Notes: generated by a model from the letters alone, not told the origin. Positions 42,744 through 55,129 are shown, counted from the stretch's first letter. The stretch: 64,000 nucleotides of DNA from Trichodelitschia bisporula (GCA_010356995.1 ML996693.1:62001-126000), one strand, 5' to 3'. Numbers and translations: made by a program.

Positions 42744-45391
42744 TCAAGACCCCGACTCAGCCGAAGGACGCGCATTACCTGACTCCGTCGCCGCCCTGCG
42801 CATCGTCATCATCAACCCGGCAATCCCCTGCTCCGCCCTCCGAACAGGAAGAATCTCATTAAGGCCAAGGAAGTGCCATGCACGCTCCCAAGGCTTCTCT
42901 CTCACTCTCTCCTTCTCTCTCCCTCTACCTTCCCACAAGCCAGAAATCGCAAATACCAATACTAACACCCCACACTCAACCGCCAGCATCGCCGCCCAAA
43001 CCGGCACCAGCAGCGCCCGGAGCCCGAGCAAACCCCACGCTGCTGCCCGCGCCGCGAGCCCCGGAACCCGCTGCCACACACGCCGGTGCCGCGCACGTGC
43101 CGCCTCTTCCTCGCGCTGCGCTTGGGCTAGGGAAAGGAGGACCTTGTCGCGTGCGCTGCGCGCGCCTCTCCCCTCGCCGGTCGGAGACACAGGCCCGACG
43201 TCGGCGTCTTTTTCCCCATTTGTGCGGCTCCGCGGCCGCGGAGACCGGAAGTGCTGCACCAGTGCTGCGATCTCACCGCGTGGCAGCGCTACTGCGGTGC
43301 CCTCCAACAGGAACAGTGCGTACACCCACCCTACCGCCGTATGACGGGCCTTGCGTACAGGGGGCTTGGCCTGCGCGGCGTGGCGCGTGAGGCGCGCGGC
43401 GCGGGCAGGCCAGACGGTGTGGGGGCAGGCGCGCATGCGGTCCCGCAGGGCGTTTGAGAAGGCTTCGGCGAGGGTAGAGGCTGCGTCGGAGAGGGTGCTG
43501 AGGTTGAAGACGAAGAGGGCGGTAGCGAGAAAGATGGCAGGCAAGACGGCGGCGAAGGCGTGCCAGGTTGCGCGACCCGACGGGATCCATTGCATGCCGA
43601 AGAGGTCGGTGGCGAAGGAGAGGGGGAAGAAGAGTATGGTGATGTACGTCAACAGGCGAATGTTTTCGCCCTGGCGCACGGCGGTGCGCGAGTCGAAGAG
43701 CGCCGAGGCGGAGATGAGGCCCCGGCGGAGGTCTTTGATTTCGGCGCGGTGCTTTTGCAGGCGTGTTATCTTGCGGCTGAGCTGGGTGTGGGCGCTGTCG
43801 ATGTCCGCTATGCTGCGGGCCCAGGCGGCGGGGGATATGCCAGGGTGGTGGTGCAGCTTGGGGAGGGAGTGGGCTTTGAAGTCGGCCCAGGTGGTGATTG
43901 TTTCGGCAATTGTTTCCTCGAACAGTTTGTATGCTTGGAGGGCCCAGAAGTAGCGCTTCGACAGGCTGAAGTGCGGGTCGTCAGCCATCAGGTCCGAGCG
44001 ATCGGCCATGAAGACGATCTCGCCAGCCGAAGTGATCTCGTCGTGCACGGTATCGATGGCGCTCTGCCACCGCCAGCACACGTGGTGCAGGGTAACGGCG
44101 ATCCAGGACAGGAGCAGCAGCGCGGGCGGCTCGGCTGGGTTATAGGTCCTGAAGGCGTGGTCCTCAGGCGTGGGGCGCTGGTAGGGATCGTATTTGAAGT
44201 AAGCGTCGGCGAGCTGGACACAAGTCAGAACGTCGCTAAAGTGGCCGATGAGCAGGAGCGAGCGCGTCTCCTCGTGGATGTACTTTGTCTCGCCGCTGGG
44301 ATCGATGCCGAAGGGCGCGGATCGCCGGATACTGCGCGGATCAGGCCGGGCGCTTTTGGTGTCGTGGGCTTCGCCTGTGACGTAGAAGAAGGAGAAGTGG
44401 TACTCGAAGGTGTAGGAGCTCCAGCTCTGCCGGGGTTAGTATTGTATCGAGCTGATATCAGGGCATATGGCTCCCGAGGCTAACATACTAGATCGCCGAA
44501 CTTGAGCAGGCTCGCTCGCGCCCAGTTGCTAAACTTCAAGTGCCGCTCCATGAACGCAACCAAGTAGCTGAGATCGATACTCGGCGTCGCGGCTAGCAGC
44601 GCCGTCAATACCACGGGACTAACGTCGACGATCTGCACCACGCGCGCCGCCGTCCCTCCGCCCCCATCGCCATCCAAATACTCCCGTTCCCGCAGTCTCG
44701 CCCATAACTCTCCAACGCGTCCGCGCATTTCATACCACCTCCCAACCTCGCCCCCCTTCGCGCCGCCACCATAATCTGCAATCCCAACCCGTGCCCTGCC
44801 CTTTCCACCCCCGGGGTTCCGTGTCTCGCGTAGGAAAGAGGTGAGGACGGGGTAGGCGGCTTCGTAGCTCCAGTGCGCCCAGGCGTTTTTGGGGGAGTGG
44901 AGGATGGGGGAGATGCTGGGTGGGGGGCTGTGGGCGTGGAAGGCCTGCTTGAAGGGGGGACTGGAGCGGGAGGGGCTGCTAAGAATGGCGGTCCAGGCTG
45001 CTGCTGCTGGGGAGGGGGGCGCGGTTGAGGAGGATGTGGGGAGAGTCGTGGAAGCCGAGGAGAGAGGAGTGGAGGAGGAGGTGGGGCGAGAAGAGGAGCG
45101 TGTGTGTCGTCGCGGCCCGTCGCCGGCTGCTGAGTCACGGCTTCCCGGTGCGCTATCACGGCTTCCCGGCGCAGTGTCGCCTGCCGGTCGGCTCGGGCGC
45201 TGGTTCTCGAGGCTGGAGTGGATGGCGCGGAGGAGGGATATCATCGCTGTATTCTGCGCTGCTAGCTCGGCGTTTCGATCGAGGACTGCGCGGATGAGTG
45301 GCGCGAGGTGTTCCGGACTCTGGGTGCTGGCTTGAGAGATCGTGGTTGCGGTGTCGTGCGCGTCGTAGGCTGGTGGATCTGGGGTGGACAT
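42744..45391 (-). CDS. CorA-like divalent-cation transporter-related membrane protein
   Basis: Exons 45391-44489 and 44426-42744 with a 62-nt intron (gtatgt...ccggcag) encode 861 residues. The N-terminal 300 residues are Ser/Pro-rich then globular. The middle holds a helical stretch (HTQLSRKITRLQKHRAEIKDLRRG) typical of the stalk of CorA channels. It is followed by the membrane pair LLTYITILFFPLSFATDLFGMQ and AAVLPAIFLATALFVF. CorA channels bear a GMN signature after the first helix; here the corresponding site reads GMQ. Two further hydrophobic segments (YALFLLEGTAVAL and LLVPVWAAMLAVECGVLVLV) follow. Related fungal proteins are annotated as CorA-like Mg2+ transporter proteins. Because the GMN triplet is altered, ion selectivity cannot be inferred. 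Confidence 0.8.
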
Positions 45392-46457
45392 TATGGTTAC
45401 TAGTTCTAGTATCGCGCATCAATGAGTGATGGAGGGGACCCGCGCGAACGAAAGACGAGGGACGTAAAGTAGCGATGAAGGAACGAACGACGATAAACAC
45501 AGCCTGACTCCCCCTCCCGGCGATGCCATGAGGCTTGCTTATACACCATCCCGCGTTCACATCCCCCGGCCACAAGCGCGCAAGGCTCGCGCTAAATATA
45601 TCCCCGCGCGGAACCTCCCGCTCCCCTCATCCCTTCACCCACACATCATTCGCTCGCTTGGGACAGGGCTCGTATCTTGCGACCGCGAGGGTGGGTGCGT
45701 GAACCAGACTTTTACTGCAAGGAAGCCAGGTGCGCGGTATTGCTAGACCAGTTGTTGCAATCGGGTTCTGGTGAAGAATGGCAGTGTTGAGCCGCGAGCC
45801 CGATGTGAAGATAAGCTCGTCGTTCGTCGGGTTTGGCGCCTTGGGAGGCTTATCTCTCGATCAAGGTATATGGGCGCCGCGCCACAGGCTTCTCAGCCTC
45901 CTCCACCATGGGATGCATCACAAGTACTGTAGAATGGAAACATCGCCGTTCGCGCTCCAGACTCGAGAAACCAAGCCATCCACCGCGGAGAATGGCATAC
46001 TTTGGGGTACCCGGTGGGCAGTGCCCCGGTCACCCATCCCAGTGCAACTCCCCCATCTCAGCCCCCAAACCTGCGTAATAGGGGCCAGATGGACAGGGCT
46101 TCTGCTTCCGGATTGGGAAGGAGAGATGTGGTTGGATGCGGAGAAGATCTACGCAGTTACGTGTGATTTTCGTATGTGATGAGGGCTTCATAACATTTCC
46201 AAAGGTGTTGATTTAGGGCCTATGTTATTTTTAAACTGCTCTACTCGCGAAGGGGACGTCGGGGTGGAGTCGAGGCTCCAGGGCCGATGTGCGTTGCATG
46301 ACGGCCTGTACGGCCCGTACCCCGTGCCCCACAAGGCTGGACATCCCTCAGCCTTTCTCCAAACACCACGCAATGACAGCAATGTAGCAACAATAATCAA
46401 ACACCATCCATTGCCGATAACCACCTCATCCATTCAATTTAACCCTCCCCTCAACCT
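45392..46457. other. Intergenic region between the CorA-like and flavoprotein genes
   Basis: About 1.1 kb. An open frame at 45778-46179 (+) has no domain or support and is not called. Confidence 0.55.
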
Positions 46458-47741
46458 TTAAGTATACCAAGTCGGCACCGGAAGCTCCCCAAGCAAGAAA
46501 TACCTCCCCAACTCCCTCCTCTTATACGCAACCGGATCATGCAAGCTATGCGTCCTCACATCCCTCCAAAACCGATCTAGCCCAGCAGACCGACTCGTCG
46601 CCTTCGCGCCTGTGACTTCGAACACGTCTGACGTAACGCGGAGCCCGACATCCGTCGCCGCAACTTTCGCGCTCGCGACCCACTCCGCGACTTCACCCCT
46701 CCGCTCCGCGCTGACGTCCCGGGCCTCGCTGTGCTCGGCGTAAAGGGTGGAGAGTTCGGCCCCAGCCCGGTCTGCGAGCGTTTCCACGGCGCGCACGGAG
46801 GCGAAAAAGGCCCCATAGCGCTCGAGGATGTAGAACTCGTCTGTGGCTGCGGTCTTGACGTCGCCGCCGAAGGGCCACGGCCGCGTGGAGCGCGTCGTAT
46901 ACGCTCGCGCCGCGTCGAGCGCGCCTTGCGTGATGCCGAGGTAGAAGTTGGCGAAGACGAGTTGGATGGTTGGGAGGAGGAGGGTTGCGTACGGGACTTC
47001 CAGGATTCCGGGGATTGGGGCTTTGGTGTGCGGGTCGTAGCCGAGGGCGTCGGTCCAGGGGGCGCGGACGGCGTTGATGCGCACGCCGCCGGACTCGGTG
47101 AGGCGCAGGCCTATGTTGTTCCAGTTGTGCGCGAAGACGATGCCCTCCTGGCGCGTCTCCACGAAGGCAAAAACATGCTTCTCCGTCCCCGCGATCACGC
47201 CCTCCAGCACGGTGAGATCGCTCACCACGCCGCCCGTATTAAAATGCTTGCTCCCCGAGAACACAACCCCACCCTCCTCCTCCGTAACCTCCAAATCCGC
47301 ATCCCGCGGATTCACCGCCCCGCCGATGAACAAATTCTCGCGCGTAATCTTCTCGCCCCAGTAAGCCGCTTGCGCTGGCGTCCCGACGACGGAGGCGGTT
47401 TGAGACCAGAGTAGAGAGTAGCCGAGTAGCATGCCGATGCTCCCGTCCCCCTTTGCGACTTCGCGGATGGCGCGGTAGGCGACGCTCCAGGGCTGGGCGC
47501 CGCCGCCCCATGAGGCCCGGCCGAGGACGCGCAGCAATCCCGAGGACTTAAGTAAAGAGACTTCGGCGACCGGGGAGGCGTTGGCCGCGTCTCGCTGTGT
47601 CGCGTCGGCGGCCAAGATGGCAGCCACATCCTGAGCACGGGAAATCCACCCTTGCGCAGTTGTGGGTTGCCCCTCTTGGGAGAAGCGTGCGGCGTGGGGA
47701 GTGTAGACTGCGGGGTCGGTTGCGGGGTGCAGGGTGGACAT
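46458..47741 (-). CDS. Acyl-CoA-dehydrogenase-fold flavoprotein monooxygenase (DszC/SfnB-like)
   Basis: 427 residues from the ATG at 47741; an in-frame ATG at 47846 adds a Ser/Asp-rich stretch. The fold is that of acyl-CoA dehydrogenases: a helical N-terminal domain (ASPVAEVSLLKSSGLLRVL), a beta domain (GGVVFSGSKHFNTGGVVSDLTVLEG, GLRLTESGGVRI) and a C-terminal helical bundle ending LHDPVAYKRRELGRYFL. The overall pattern, with HSLHDPV, matches the two-component FMN-dependent branch (DszC sulfur oxygenases, SfnB, and their fungal relatives) rather than classical beta-oxidation enzymes. It likely oxygenates a sulfur- or carbon-containing small molecule using reduced flavin from a partner reductase. 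Substrate unknown. Confidence 0.82.
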   Translation of the reverse strand: MSTLHPATDPAVYTPHAARFSQEGQPTTAQGWISRAQDVAAILAADATQRDAANASPVAEVSLLKSSGLLRVLGRASWGGGAQPWSVAYRAIREVAKGDGSIGMLLGYSLLWSQTASVVGTPAQAAYWGEKITRENLFIGGAVNPRDADLEVTEEEGGVVFSGSKHFNTGGVVSDLTVLEGVIAGTEKHVFAFVETRQEGIVFAHNWNNIGLRLTESGGVRINAVRAPWTDALGYDPHTKAPIPGILEVPYATLLLPTIQLVFANFYLGITQGALDAARAYTTRSTRPWPFGGDVKTAATDEFYILERYGAFFASVRAVETLADRAGAELSTLYAEHSEARDVSAERRGEVAEWVASAKVAATDVGLRVTSDVFEVTGAKATSRSAGLDRFWRDVRTHSLHDPVAYKRRELGRYFLLGELPVPTWYT

Positions 47742-48451
47742 GGTGGATTTGTAGGAGTCGTCTGTGTCTGAGTCGGTGTCGGATAGGTATTGAGGGTTGG
47801 GGGGACTGAGGAGGGAGGCGAAGACTAGGGATATTAGGCTGGACATAGGATGCGGGTTGAGTGTTTATAGGTGTTCGTAGGTGGTTGGTTGTGGTGGCGT
47901 TTGGGGGGGTGTGGTGAGTTAGGCTGGGATGGCGTGCGAGGCTGAGGGAAGGCGCTGACGCCATTTGGGAGGGGGATTGCGGCGTGTGGGGACTGCCGCG
48001 CGGGTGGAGAGGTAAGCGCACCTGGGCGGCGACATCCACTGCGGGAAGGAGAGATGGACTACGGCTAGAGTAAGCGCGTAGCGTGAGCGACGCTGTTGGG
48101 GAAGTAATGATGTGGTGTGGGCGGGGAAGGCTGCATGTCGTGGCTGGGCGGAATTATCCCCGCAGGTCAATTGCCTCATATTCATCCACTCGTCTTGCGG
48201 GGAAAGATGATGGCGCCATTGCTTGAGACTCTGGGCGCATAATTCGCGTCTGGCTATACGAATGAGTATCTTTTCTGGCGTCGGTTAGCCCAACTGGCAT
48301 CCAACACGAACGCACGGCAACCAGAACGGGACTGTCAAGACGCGCATCAAGTCCATTGAGCGTCGCCAAGGTACCTCCGGGTAACCCTTTGCGAGATATT
48401 GGTCCCCACAATATCAGCTCACAGCTCAAGTTCGGAGATCCCCACACTCCT
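47742..48451. other. Intergenic region between the flavoprotein and the G-patch gene
   Basis: About 700 bp holding the flavoprotein promoter and the G-patch gene's 3' flank. No gene seen. Confidence 0.55.
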
Positions 48452-50549
48452 TCAGTCATCATCCCCAAAAATCGCCCGAAACAAGTCCTCCCCCGGCCTC
48501 TCCGCCTCAATCGCCTCATTCCGCTCCGTATCCACAACCTCCCACACAGGCAGCGCCTCATCCTTCGCAATCCCCATCTCCTCCCTACTCATCATCCCGC
48601 CATCCTTCCCACGGAAATTCCTTGCATCACGCATCATCCTCTCCAACGCCTCCTTACTCACCACCTCAGCCACATCCCCCGACGCCCCCCCCTCATCCCC
48701 CACCTCCTTCGGCGGCGGCACATTAAACCTCTTACACAGCAAGCGCGTCGGATAAAACCTTGCAACCGACCGCGTCAACGGGCCGAACATGCCCATCCTT
48801 GCCGCCTCCACCGCCGGATCTTCCTTCTTCTCCGGCTTGCGCACGAGCTCCTCCCCACCCTCATCAGCCCGCGATCCCTCAAACGTGCGCTGTGCACTGG
48901 TGAAGCGACTCGCCATCATCCCACTAACAGGCCGAAACACCATCGCCGCCTGCGCAAACTCGCTCATCTCCCTCCGCCAATCCTCCGCACTAGCCCCCGT
49001 TGCCCGCTCCGGCAAGCCCGTCCTGACCTCCGCCACAACCTCCAAGAAAGAACGGTACCGCGCGCGCTTGGGCAGATCATCCGCGTAGGGCATCCACCCG
49101 GCCGCGCCGCGGGCAAGCGCCGCCTGCGCGACGTCCTTGTCCAGGTGCGGCACCTGGCCGCGCAACGTATAGGCCTTCTCCTTGTCTGATTTACGAAATG
49201 CTTCGGGGGGCTCCTCGCCGTGGGCGGAGGGCAGGTCGGCGCGGCCTGAGGCGGAGGCGAGGCGGGCGCGGGCGGCGGGGGTGAGGTAGTCGAAGACGGA
49301 TTTGCCGGGGAGAGGGGACTCGCCGAGGAGGGCGGCGCGGGATGTAGGGTCGAGGGTGGAGGCTTTGGCGGCTTCGGCGGTGGATTGAAAGGGCTTGGCG
49401 GAGGCGGATGAGGAGGCTTTGTTGGGGGTCCAGTCTGGGGGGATTTCTGGTGGAGGGTATTTTGGCTCGGACACGAGATCGAGGGGTTTGGTGGATAGGA
49501 TGAAGCCGTCGAGCGGGAAGCGGCCGTCGTGGCATTTGCGGAATCCGGGCGCCGTTCGGCGGACAAGATCCTTTTTGGAGACGAAGACGGGTTTGAGGAG
49601 GAGGGATGGGTTCGGGACTGCTTTGCTCGGGCCCAGCGGCCTCTTCTTCTTCTTGTCGCCGCCGATCGTCCTGTTGTAGGATATTTTTGGGCCAATCTCG
49701 TAGGGGTCTTCGTCGTCGGATCCCGTGTCGTTGAGCACACCAACGCCAAAGGCGGACTTCTTCTTCTGTGGTTTCGCCCGTGCTTTGCTGAATTCGAGGG
49801 CTTCATCATCGTCATTTGCCGTGACCCGCTGCGTAAGCGATAGTTCTCCCGCGTATCCCAACCCCTTGGTGTCATTCTTCTTGACGAAGCTGATCATGCT
49901 GCTGTTCTCTGGCGCAAAGAGGTGGGTCTCCCCGTCCTCTCCATTCTCTCCGTCTTCGAGATGCGCCTTGCGTCGCACTTTGGGCCCCACGCCTTGTCCC
50001 GGTCGCCAGCCCATGCGCTGCAAAAGCTTGGTGCCTATGGTTTCGCCGCCAGGCCGAACCAGATCTATAAAGGCATCTCGCCGCGCAGTCTCTTCAGCCG
50101 TAGATCCCAGGCCAGAAAATTCACTCGAAGTCTGCAGCTTCCGCGCCTCCTCTGCTTCAGCCAAATCCTCCTCGTCCATGAAGTCCTCGGGTTTAGCCGC
50201 ATTCTGGTCGACGGCAGCGCGCTTCGAGCGGGAGGAGACAAAGGACGCGGGTTGGAAGCCCTCCTTGGAGCCGACAGTGTTGAAGTGGCTTAACTAGGTG
50301 TTTGTAAATGATATTTACGATGACTCGGGTTCAGGAAGCTTACCCAGCGCTCCACCCGCCTGTGAAAGCGCCGTGGAAGCGTTTCCTCCCCCACTCGTCG
50401 CGCGCGTCTTGTTTCCAGACAGGCACAAAAGAGCCATCATCGCGGACGTCAGGGTCGAGTGGAGGTAGCGGCGTGCCGTACACGACGTATGGAGATTGCT
50501 GAGCCTGAAGATCGGCCTCGAAGGTAGCTCGTGAGCGTTTAAAGGCCAT
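48452..50549 (-). CDS. G-patch domain protein (GPATCH1/TGH-like)
   Basis: Exons 50549-50344 and 50288-48452 with a 55-nt intron (gtaagc...ttaag) give 680 residues. The N-terminus holds the DUF1604 block, [12 protein letters not shown] and [13 protein letters not shown], continued after the junction by [20 protein letters not shown]; this is the diagnostic start of GPATCH1/TGH proteins. The glycine-rich G-patch follows ([18 protein letters not shown]), which in this family binds RNA helicases. The remainder is low-complexity with conserved islands ([32 protein letters not shown] and [25 protein letters not shown]). These proteins associate with late spliceosomes. The fungal function is inferred from the family. 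Confidence 0.92.
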
Positions 50550-51111
50550 AGTTGTGGTGATGGCGGGGTTGCCGTGATCAGGTCGTCAGATGGAGGTGCA
50601 GGTCATTCGGAGCCCGAATCACGATGCACGCTCGATTAGACAAGTCAGCATAACCGTAGACTTGGGGTCAGAGAGTGATTAAAGAGACGAATAGAGCAAG
50701 ACAAGAGTACAATGTGCGCTATGTACGCTATGTACATCCGTACGTGGGTAGCTAACGGAAGAGGACGGGCGACTTTTCTTTGTTCAGTCGTCGCTATGCC
50801 AAGACACTTTGTCATTACCGCACGCTCTCTCCTCTCTCCTGCTTTCATCTCTCTCTTCTCCACAAACCCACCACGGGCCGCCCTCACCGGTTCCCTCCCT
50901 CCCTGCCCCCAGCCAGCAACACCAACTTCACCAACTCCACCTCGAACTGCAAAACCGCAATCACCGCCCACCCACCCACGCATCACCGGCCTTTTTTTCA
51001 CTCATCCGCTTCCTCGTCTCTGCTTCAGAGCAGCAAGTCCTTCATATTTCCTATCACTTTCCGTCGCATTGCGCCTGCAAACCCGCTCATCTTGTGTCGC
51101 TGCCCAAGCAG

Positions 51112-51147
<36 letters not shown>

Positions 51148-51753
51148 ACCTCTCTCTCTTCCTCCACCTCTCCTCCCCTCTCTCTCCTACTTCTCGACAT
51201 ACGACACCTCAACATAGCATCGTCGCATCCCACTGTCGCATTTGAAGCGCATGTCCTCGGTCGAAGCTGCATAATCACCCAACCACCACGTCGTACACTC
51301 ACCCCTCCAATCCCCTCCACTTGGACCCCCATTGGATCCTGAAGCGACGCCATTCACCTGTGATCAAGCAATCTTGAGAGACAAGTGGTTCACCGGCTTC
51401 GCAACAAAGGTTCGACATAACCCTTCACTCTACCTCTACTTTTGAATCCGCGTTTGCCCTCACGGTCTCCCCCTCCCCGCACCTCCCTACCCCCCCCCCC
51501 CCATTCAATCCCGCTAGATTCTCGGAAAGCTAGCGGATCTGTGTGACGCGTTGTTTCGCGGAGAGCGAGCACACAGGATCGAACTCGGGATAGGGGATTC
51601 CCTTCGTCCGTCGCATTTGCCATCTGATTACTTTGCACTACCAGCCTCTCGCGCTCAGTCTCCTGAGGCCGCAGCCTCATGGTTCATCGGCTGACTTAAC
51701 AGCCATTTCTCCGTGATCGCCGAGCACTCGGTACTCTATCCGCAGCTTAAACA
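50550..51753. promoter_or_regulatory. Divergent region between the G-patch gene and KIN1
   Basis: About 1.2 kb of strongly pyrimidine-rich sequence upstream of KIN1, with a 35-nt poly-C tract (51113-51147) and a 13-nt poly-C tract (about 51490-51502). The proline-rich open frames in this stretch are by-products of composition, not genes. Confidence 0.6.
51113..51147 (+). repeat. Homopolymer tract of 35 C
   Basis: An uninterrupted C run, read directly from the sequence, about 600 bp upstream of the KIN1 start and probably in its promoter or leader. Such a length may be an assembly approximation. Confidence 0.95.
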
Positions 51754-54700
51754 ATGTCAACGGCTGCCCCCGCTGCCCCTATAGCTCGCAGCTCCTCGCA
51801 CCGCAATCCGGCCCCAATGGATCCGGCGCAGCAACCTCATCGGGCGCAGTCTACATCTACCCGTCCCGGCGCGCCACCTGCGTCGCCGCGCAGATCGGCG
51901 TCGCAGTCACAGTCACAGTCACACCGACCGTCATCGTCGCAGCAAGCTGCTCTCGCCAACGTTGCGAGACGCGACTTTGAACAGTCCAACCTGCCTCAGG
52001 TCCCGCCGCCCCCCTCAGGAGGCCAACGCAGCCCTTCTCGCGATCGGACCGCCTACCCCGCACGAACAGACTCGCTCCGAAATCACAGCCACCATCGCAC
52101 GTCGTCGCGACCTGAGCAGACGCGCTATGCGCCGATGGATTCAGCGGTCGTGCCACCGGCGCCCACCAACGGCGTGGCTGCAGAGGCCAGTCCGCGACCG
52201 GCTCCGTCGTCGTCGTCGCAGCCCCGTCGGCGGACGACTCTGACTGCACCTTCGGGTACGTGGAGCTTGGGCAAGACTATCGGTGCTGGAAGCATGGGTA
52301 AGGTGAAACTCGCCAAGAATTTGGAAACCGGGGAACAGGTACGTCATCCGACATCTGCCGACGGAGAAAAACTGACACCTCAGGTTGCTATCAAAATTGT
52401 GCCGCGCCAGTCTACGGACGAACACCGCAGCCCCGCTGAGCGGGAGCGTGCCGACCAGTCCAAGGAAGTCCGGACGGCGCGCGAGGCTGCCATAGTCTCT
52501 CTCGTCAAGCACCCCTACATTTGCGGAATGCGCGACGTAGTCCGCACTGCGCACCATTGGTACATGCTTTTCGAGTATGTCAATGGCGGCCAGATGCTCG
52601 ACTACATCATCTCCCACGGCAGGCTGCGGGAGAAGCAGGCCCGCAAGTTTGCTCGGCAGATTGCGAGCGCGCTTGACTACTGTCATAGGAACAGCATCGT
52701 GCACCGCGACCTGAAGATTGAAAACATCTTGATCAGCAAGGTTGGCGACATCAAAATCATAGACTTTGGCCTGAGCAACCTTTTTTCCCCGCACGGACAT
52801 CTGAAGACGTTTTGCGGAAGTCTTTACTTTGCGGCACCCGAGCTGCTGCAGGCTCGACAGTACACCGGGCCCGAGGTGGACGTTTGGTCATTCGGTATTG
52901 TGTTGTACGTCCTGGTGTGTGGTAAAGTTCCGTTTGACGATCAGAGCATGCCGCAGTTGCATGCGAAGATCAAAAAGGGCTTCGTTGAGTATCCGCCGTG
53001 GTTGACAGCGGGTGAGTCTGGTGTCTCATATCGCTGCCAACAAACTGACGTTAGCAGAATGCAAAAACCTCATTTCTCGTATGCTGGTGACCGATCCTCG
53101 GCAGCGTGCGACCCTGGGGGAGATTATGAACCATCCGTGGATGATCAAGGGCTTCAATGGACCGCCGGAAAACTACCTGCCGGCGCGCGAGCCACTCCAC
53201 TTCCCGCTGGATACAACTGTCATCCAGGAGATGACCGGCTTTGACTTTGGCACGCCGGAACACATCACCGCGACATTGACCAGGGCCATCCAGTCGGAGG
53301 AATACCAACGTGCCGTACGCAACATGAACCGCAAGCACCCGTCGAACCAGGGCGAAACGGACCGTAAGCGCGGCATGTTTGATTTCTACAAGCGCAGAAA
53401 CTCGGCCACGAGCGGCGAGGCTCTGAACAGCGCGTCGGCGGAGCAGGTCAACACCGGCGAAGATCCCATCAATGCTTTCCATCCCATGATCTCAATTTAC
53501 TACCTCGTCCGCGAAAAGCTCGACCTTGATCGCCAGGGTAGGAGCTCGGCGCCATCGGCGGAGCAGATTCAGATGCCCGATCTCCCGGCACCGGCGGCCG
53601 CATACACTAACGCCAATACTTACGAAATGGCCGGCGAGGCCCCCACCGGCGGCCGCACGCGTCCTCGCGCCCGCACCCACGGTGAGGATGAAGTCACTGA
53701 TGATCTGAAGAAGCTGGCACTTCAGCAGAACGACGGGCCCCCGTCTGTTCCTCACCCGGCCGAAAACCCCCCTGTCAAGAAGGAATCCGCCACCACCAGC
53801 CTGTTGCGCCGCTTCAGCACCCGCAAGCGCCGCGATAATTACCCGGAACGCGACCACAGCATGCGCGACCGCGACCGGACGCATCGCAGCGATTTCGCAC
53901 ACCCGCCGCCCCCACACCCTGTGCACCAAACACCGCCCACTCCCTCGGTCGAAATTTCCTCTCCGGCTGAGGCTAATACTAACACGCCTCCCCCACCCCG
54001 CAAGAGCTTTTCCGTCCGCCGCATCCGTGGTGAGCGCGAGGCACCCAGCTCCGCGTCACTGCACGTCACAGGCTCGCAGCGCCAGCAGCCCGAGCTGCTC
54101 ACCCCGCCCGCCACCAGCGGAGAGGGCTTCCCGCGCCGCTTCATGTCGCTGCGCCGCTCGGCGAGCGTGGATCGGCGCCGCCTGGCCCGCAGAGCCGAGG
54201 TCCAGCCCCCGGGCACGCCCTCAGACGGCCCGCCTCCCAGCTCCGACGGCGAGAGTTTCAACAAACAACAGCCCGAGCAAGATGCAGCCGGCTCCCGGCC
54301 TGCCGCCGCAACCCGCGCCAAATCCCTGGGCCACGCCCGCCGCGAAAGCATCCAGGCGCGCCGCGCCCGTCGCGAACAGATCCGCGAACCGTCCGGCAGC
54401 AACGTGCCGGAGGAAACGGACGCCGAGGTCGCGGAAGCGGCGGCCGCGGCTGAGGCCGCTGAGCACAGCAGTGAGGAGGCTATGAAGCCCGTGTATCTCA
54501 AGGGCTTGTTCAGCGTTAGCACGACGAGCAGCAAGCCGCTCCCGGTCATCCGTGCGGATATCATCCGCGTGCTGCGCCAGCTGGGCGTTGAGTTTGAGGA
54601 GATTCGCGGCGGGTTTGAATGTCGCCATGCGCCGAGTATTGATTTGCGCCGCGTCGAGGCGTTGCCGGTGCCCGGGTCCGGGGCTGGGCTGAATCCGCCT

Positions 54701-55129
54701 GCGTATTATGAGCGGGGGGTGGGGGGGAATGCGTCGGGGCAGTCCGGGCATCGGCGGAAGATTTCGTTTGGGGGGATTATGGGCGGTGAGGGGCGGGATG
54801 AGTTCCGGGCTAATCATGCGCCGGGGACGCCGCGGGGAAGCACGAGTTTGCGCCCCCAGGGCCAGGCGAGTCCAACGGGGAGTGAGGAGTACTCGAGTGA
54901 GAGTGAGAGTGTGAGGAGGGCGCGGAAGGCGCCGCGGAGTACGCCTAGGGGGGAGACGAGTACGCGGGTGAGGGAGGATGTGGGGGAGAGTTTGGTGCTG
55001 CGGTTTGAGATTTTTATTGTTAAGGTGCCGTTGTTGAGTTTGCATGGGATTCAGTTTAAGAAGGTGGATGGGAATATGATGCAGTATAAGAATATGGCGC
55101 AGGAGATTCTTAAGGCGCTGAGGTTGTAG
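51754..55129 (+). CDS. KIN1: Serine/threonine protein kinase of the KIN1/MARK/PAR-1 family
   Basis: Exons 51754-52338, 52384-53011 and 53058-55129 (1094 residues). Intron 1 is 45 nt without a stop; intron 2 is 46 nt. After a Ser/Pro/Gln-rich N-terminus, the kinase domain (about 168-430) starts [17 protein letters not shown]. It keeps the ATP-site Lys (VAIKIV), the catalytic [19 protein letters not shown] and the activation segment [12 protein letters not shown] long disordered Ser/Pro/Arg-rich region follows. The last 60 residues ([24 protein letters not shown]...[14 protein letters not shown]) are the KA1 domain, which binds acidic phospholipids. KIN1 kinases act at the cell cortex in polarity, septation and exocytosis. 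The architecture is complete and typical. Confidence 0.95.

Noticed and set aside
45778-46179. A 133-codon plus-strand open frame in the gap before the flavoprotein
   Set aside because: No domain or signal peptide and no splice or start context; more likely chance.
50780-51342. Proline- and serine-rich open frames around the poly-C tract
   Set aside because: They result from pyrimidine-rich, low-complexity DNA and are open in three overlapping frames; no gene features.
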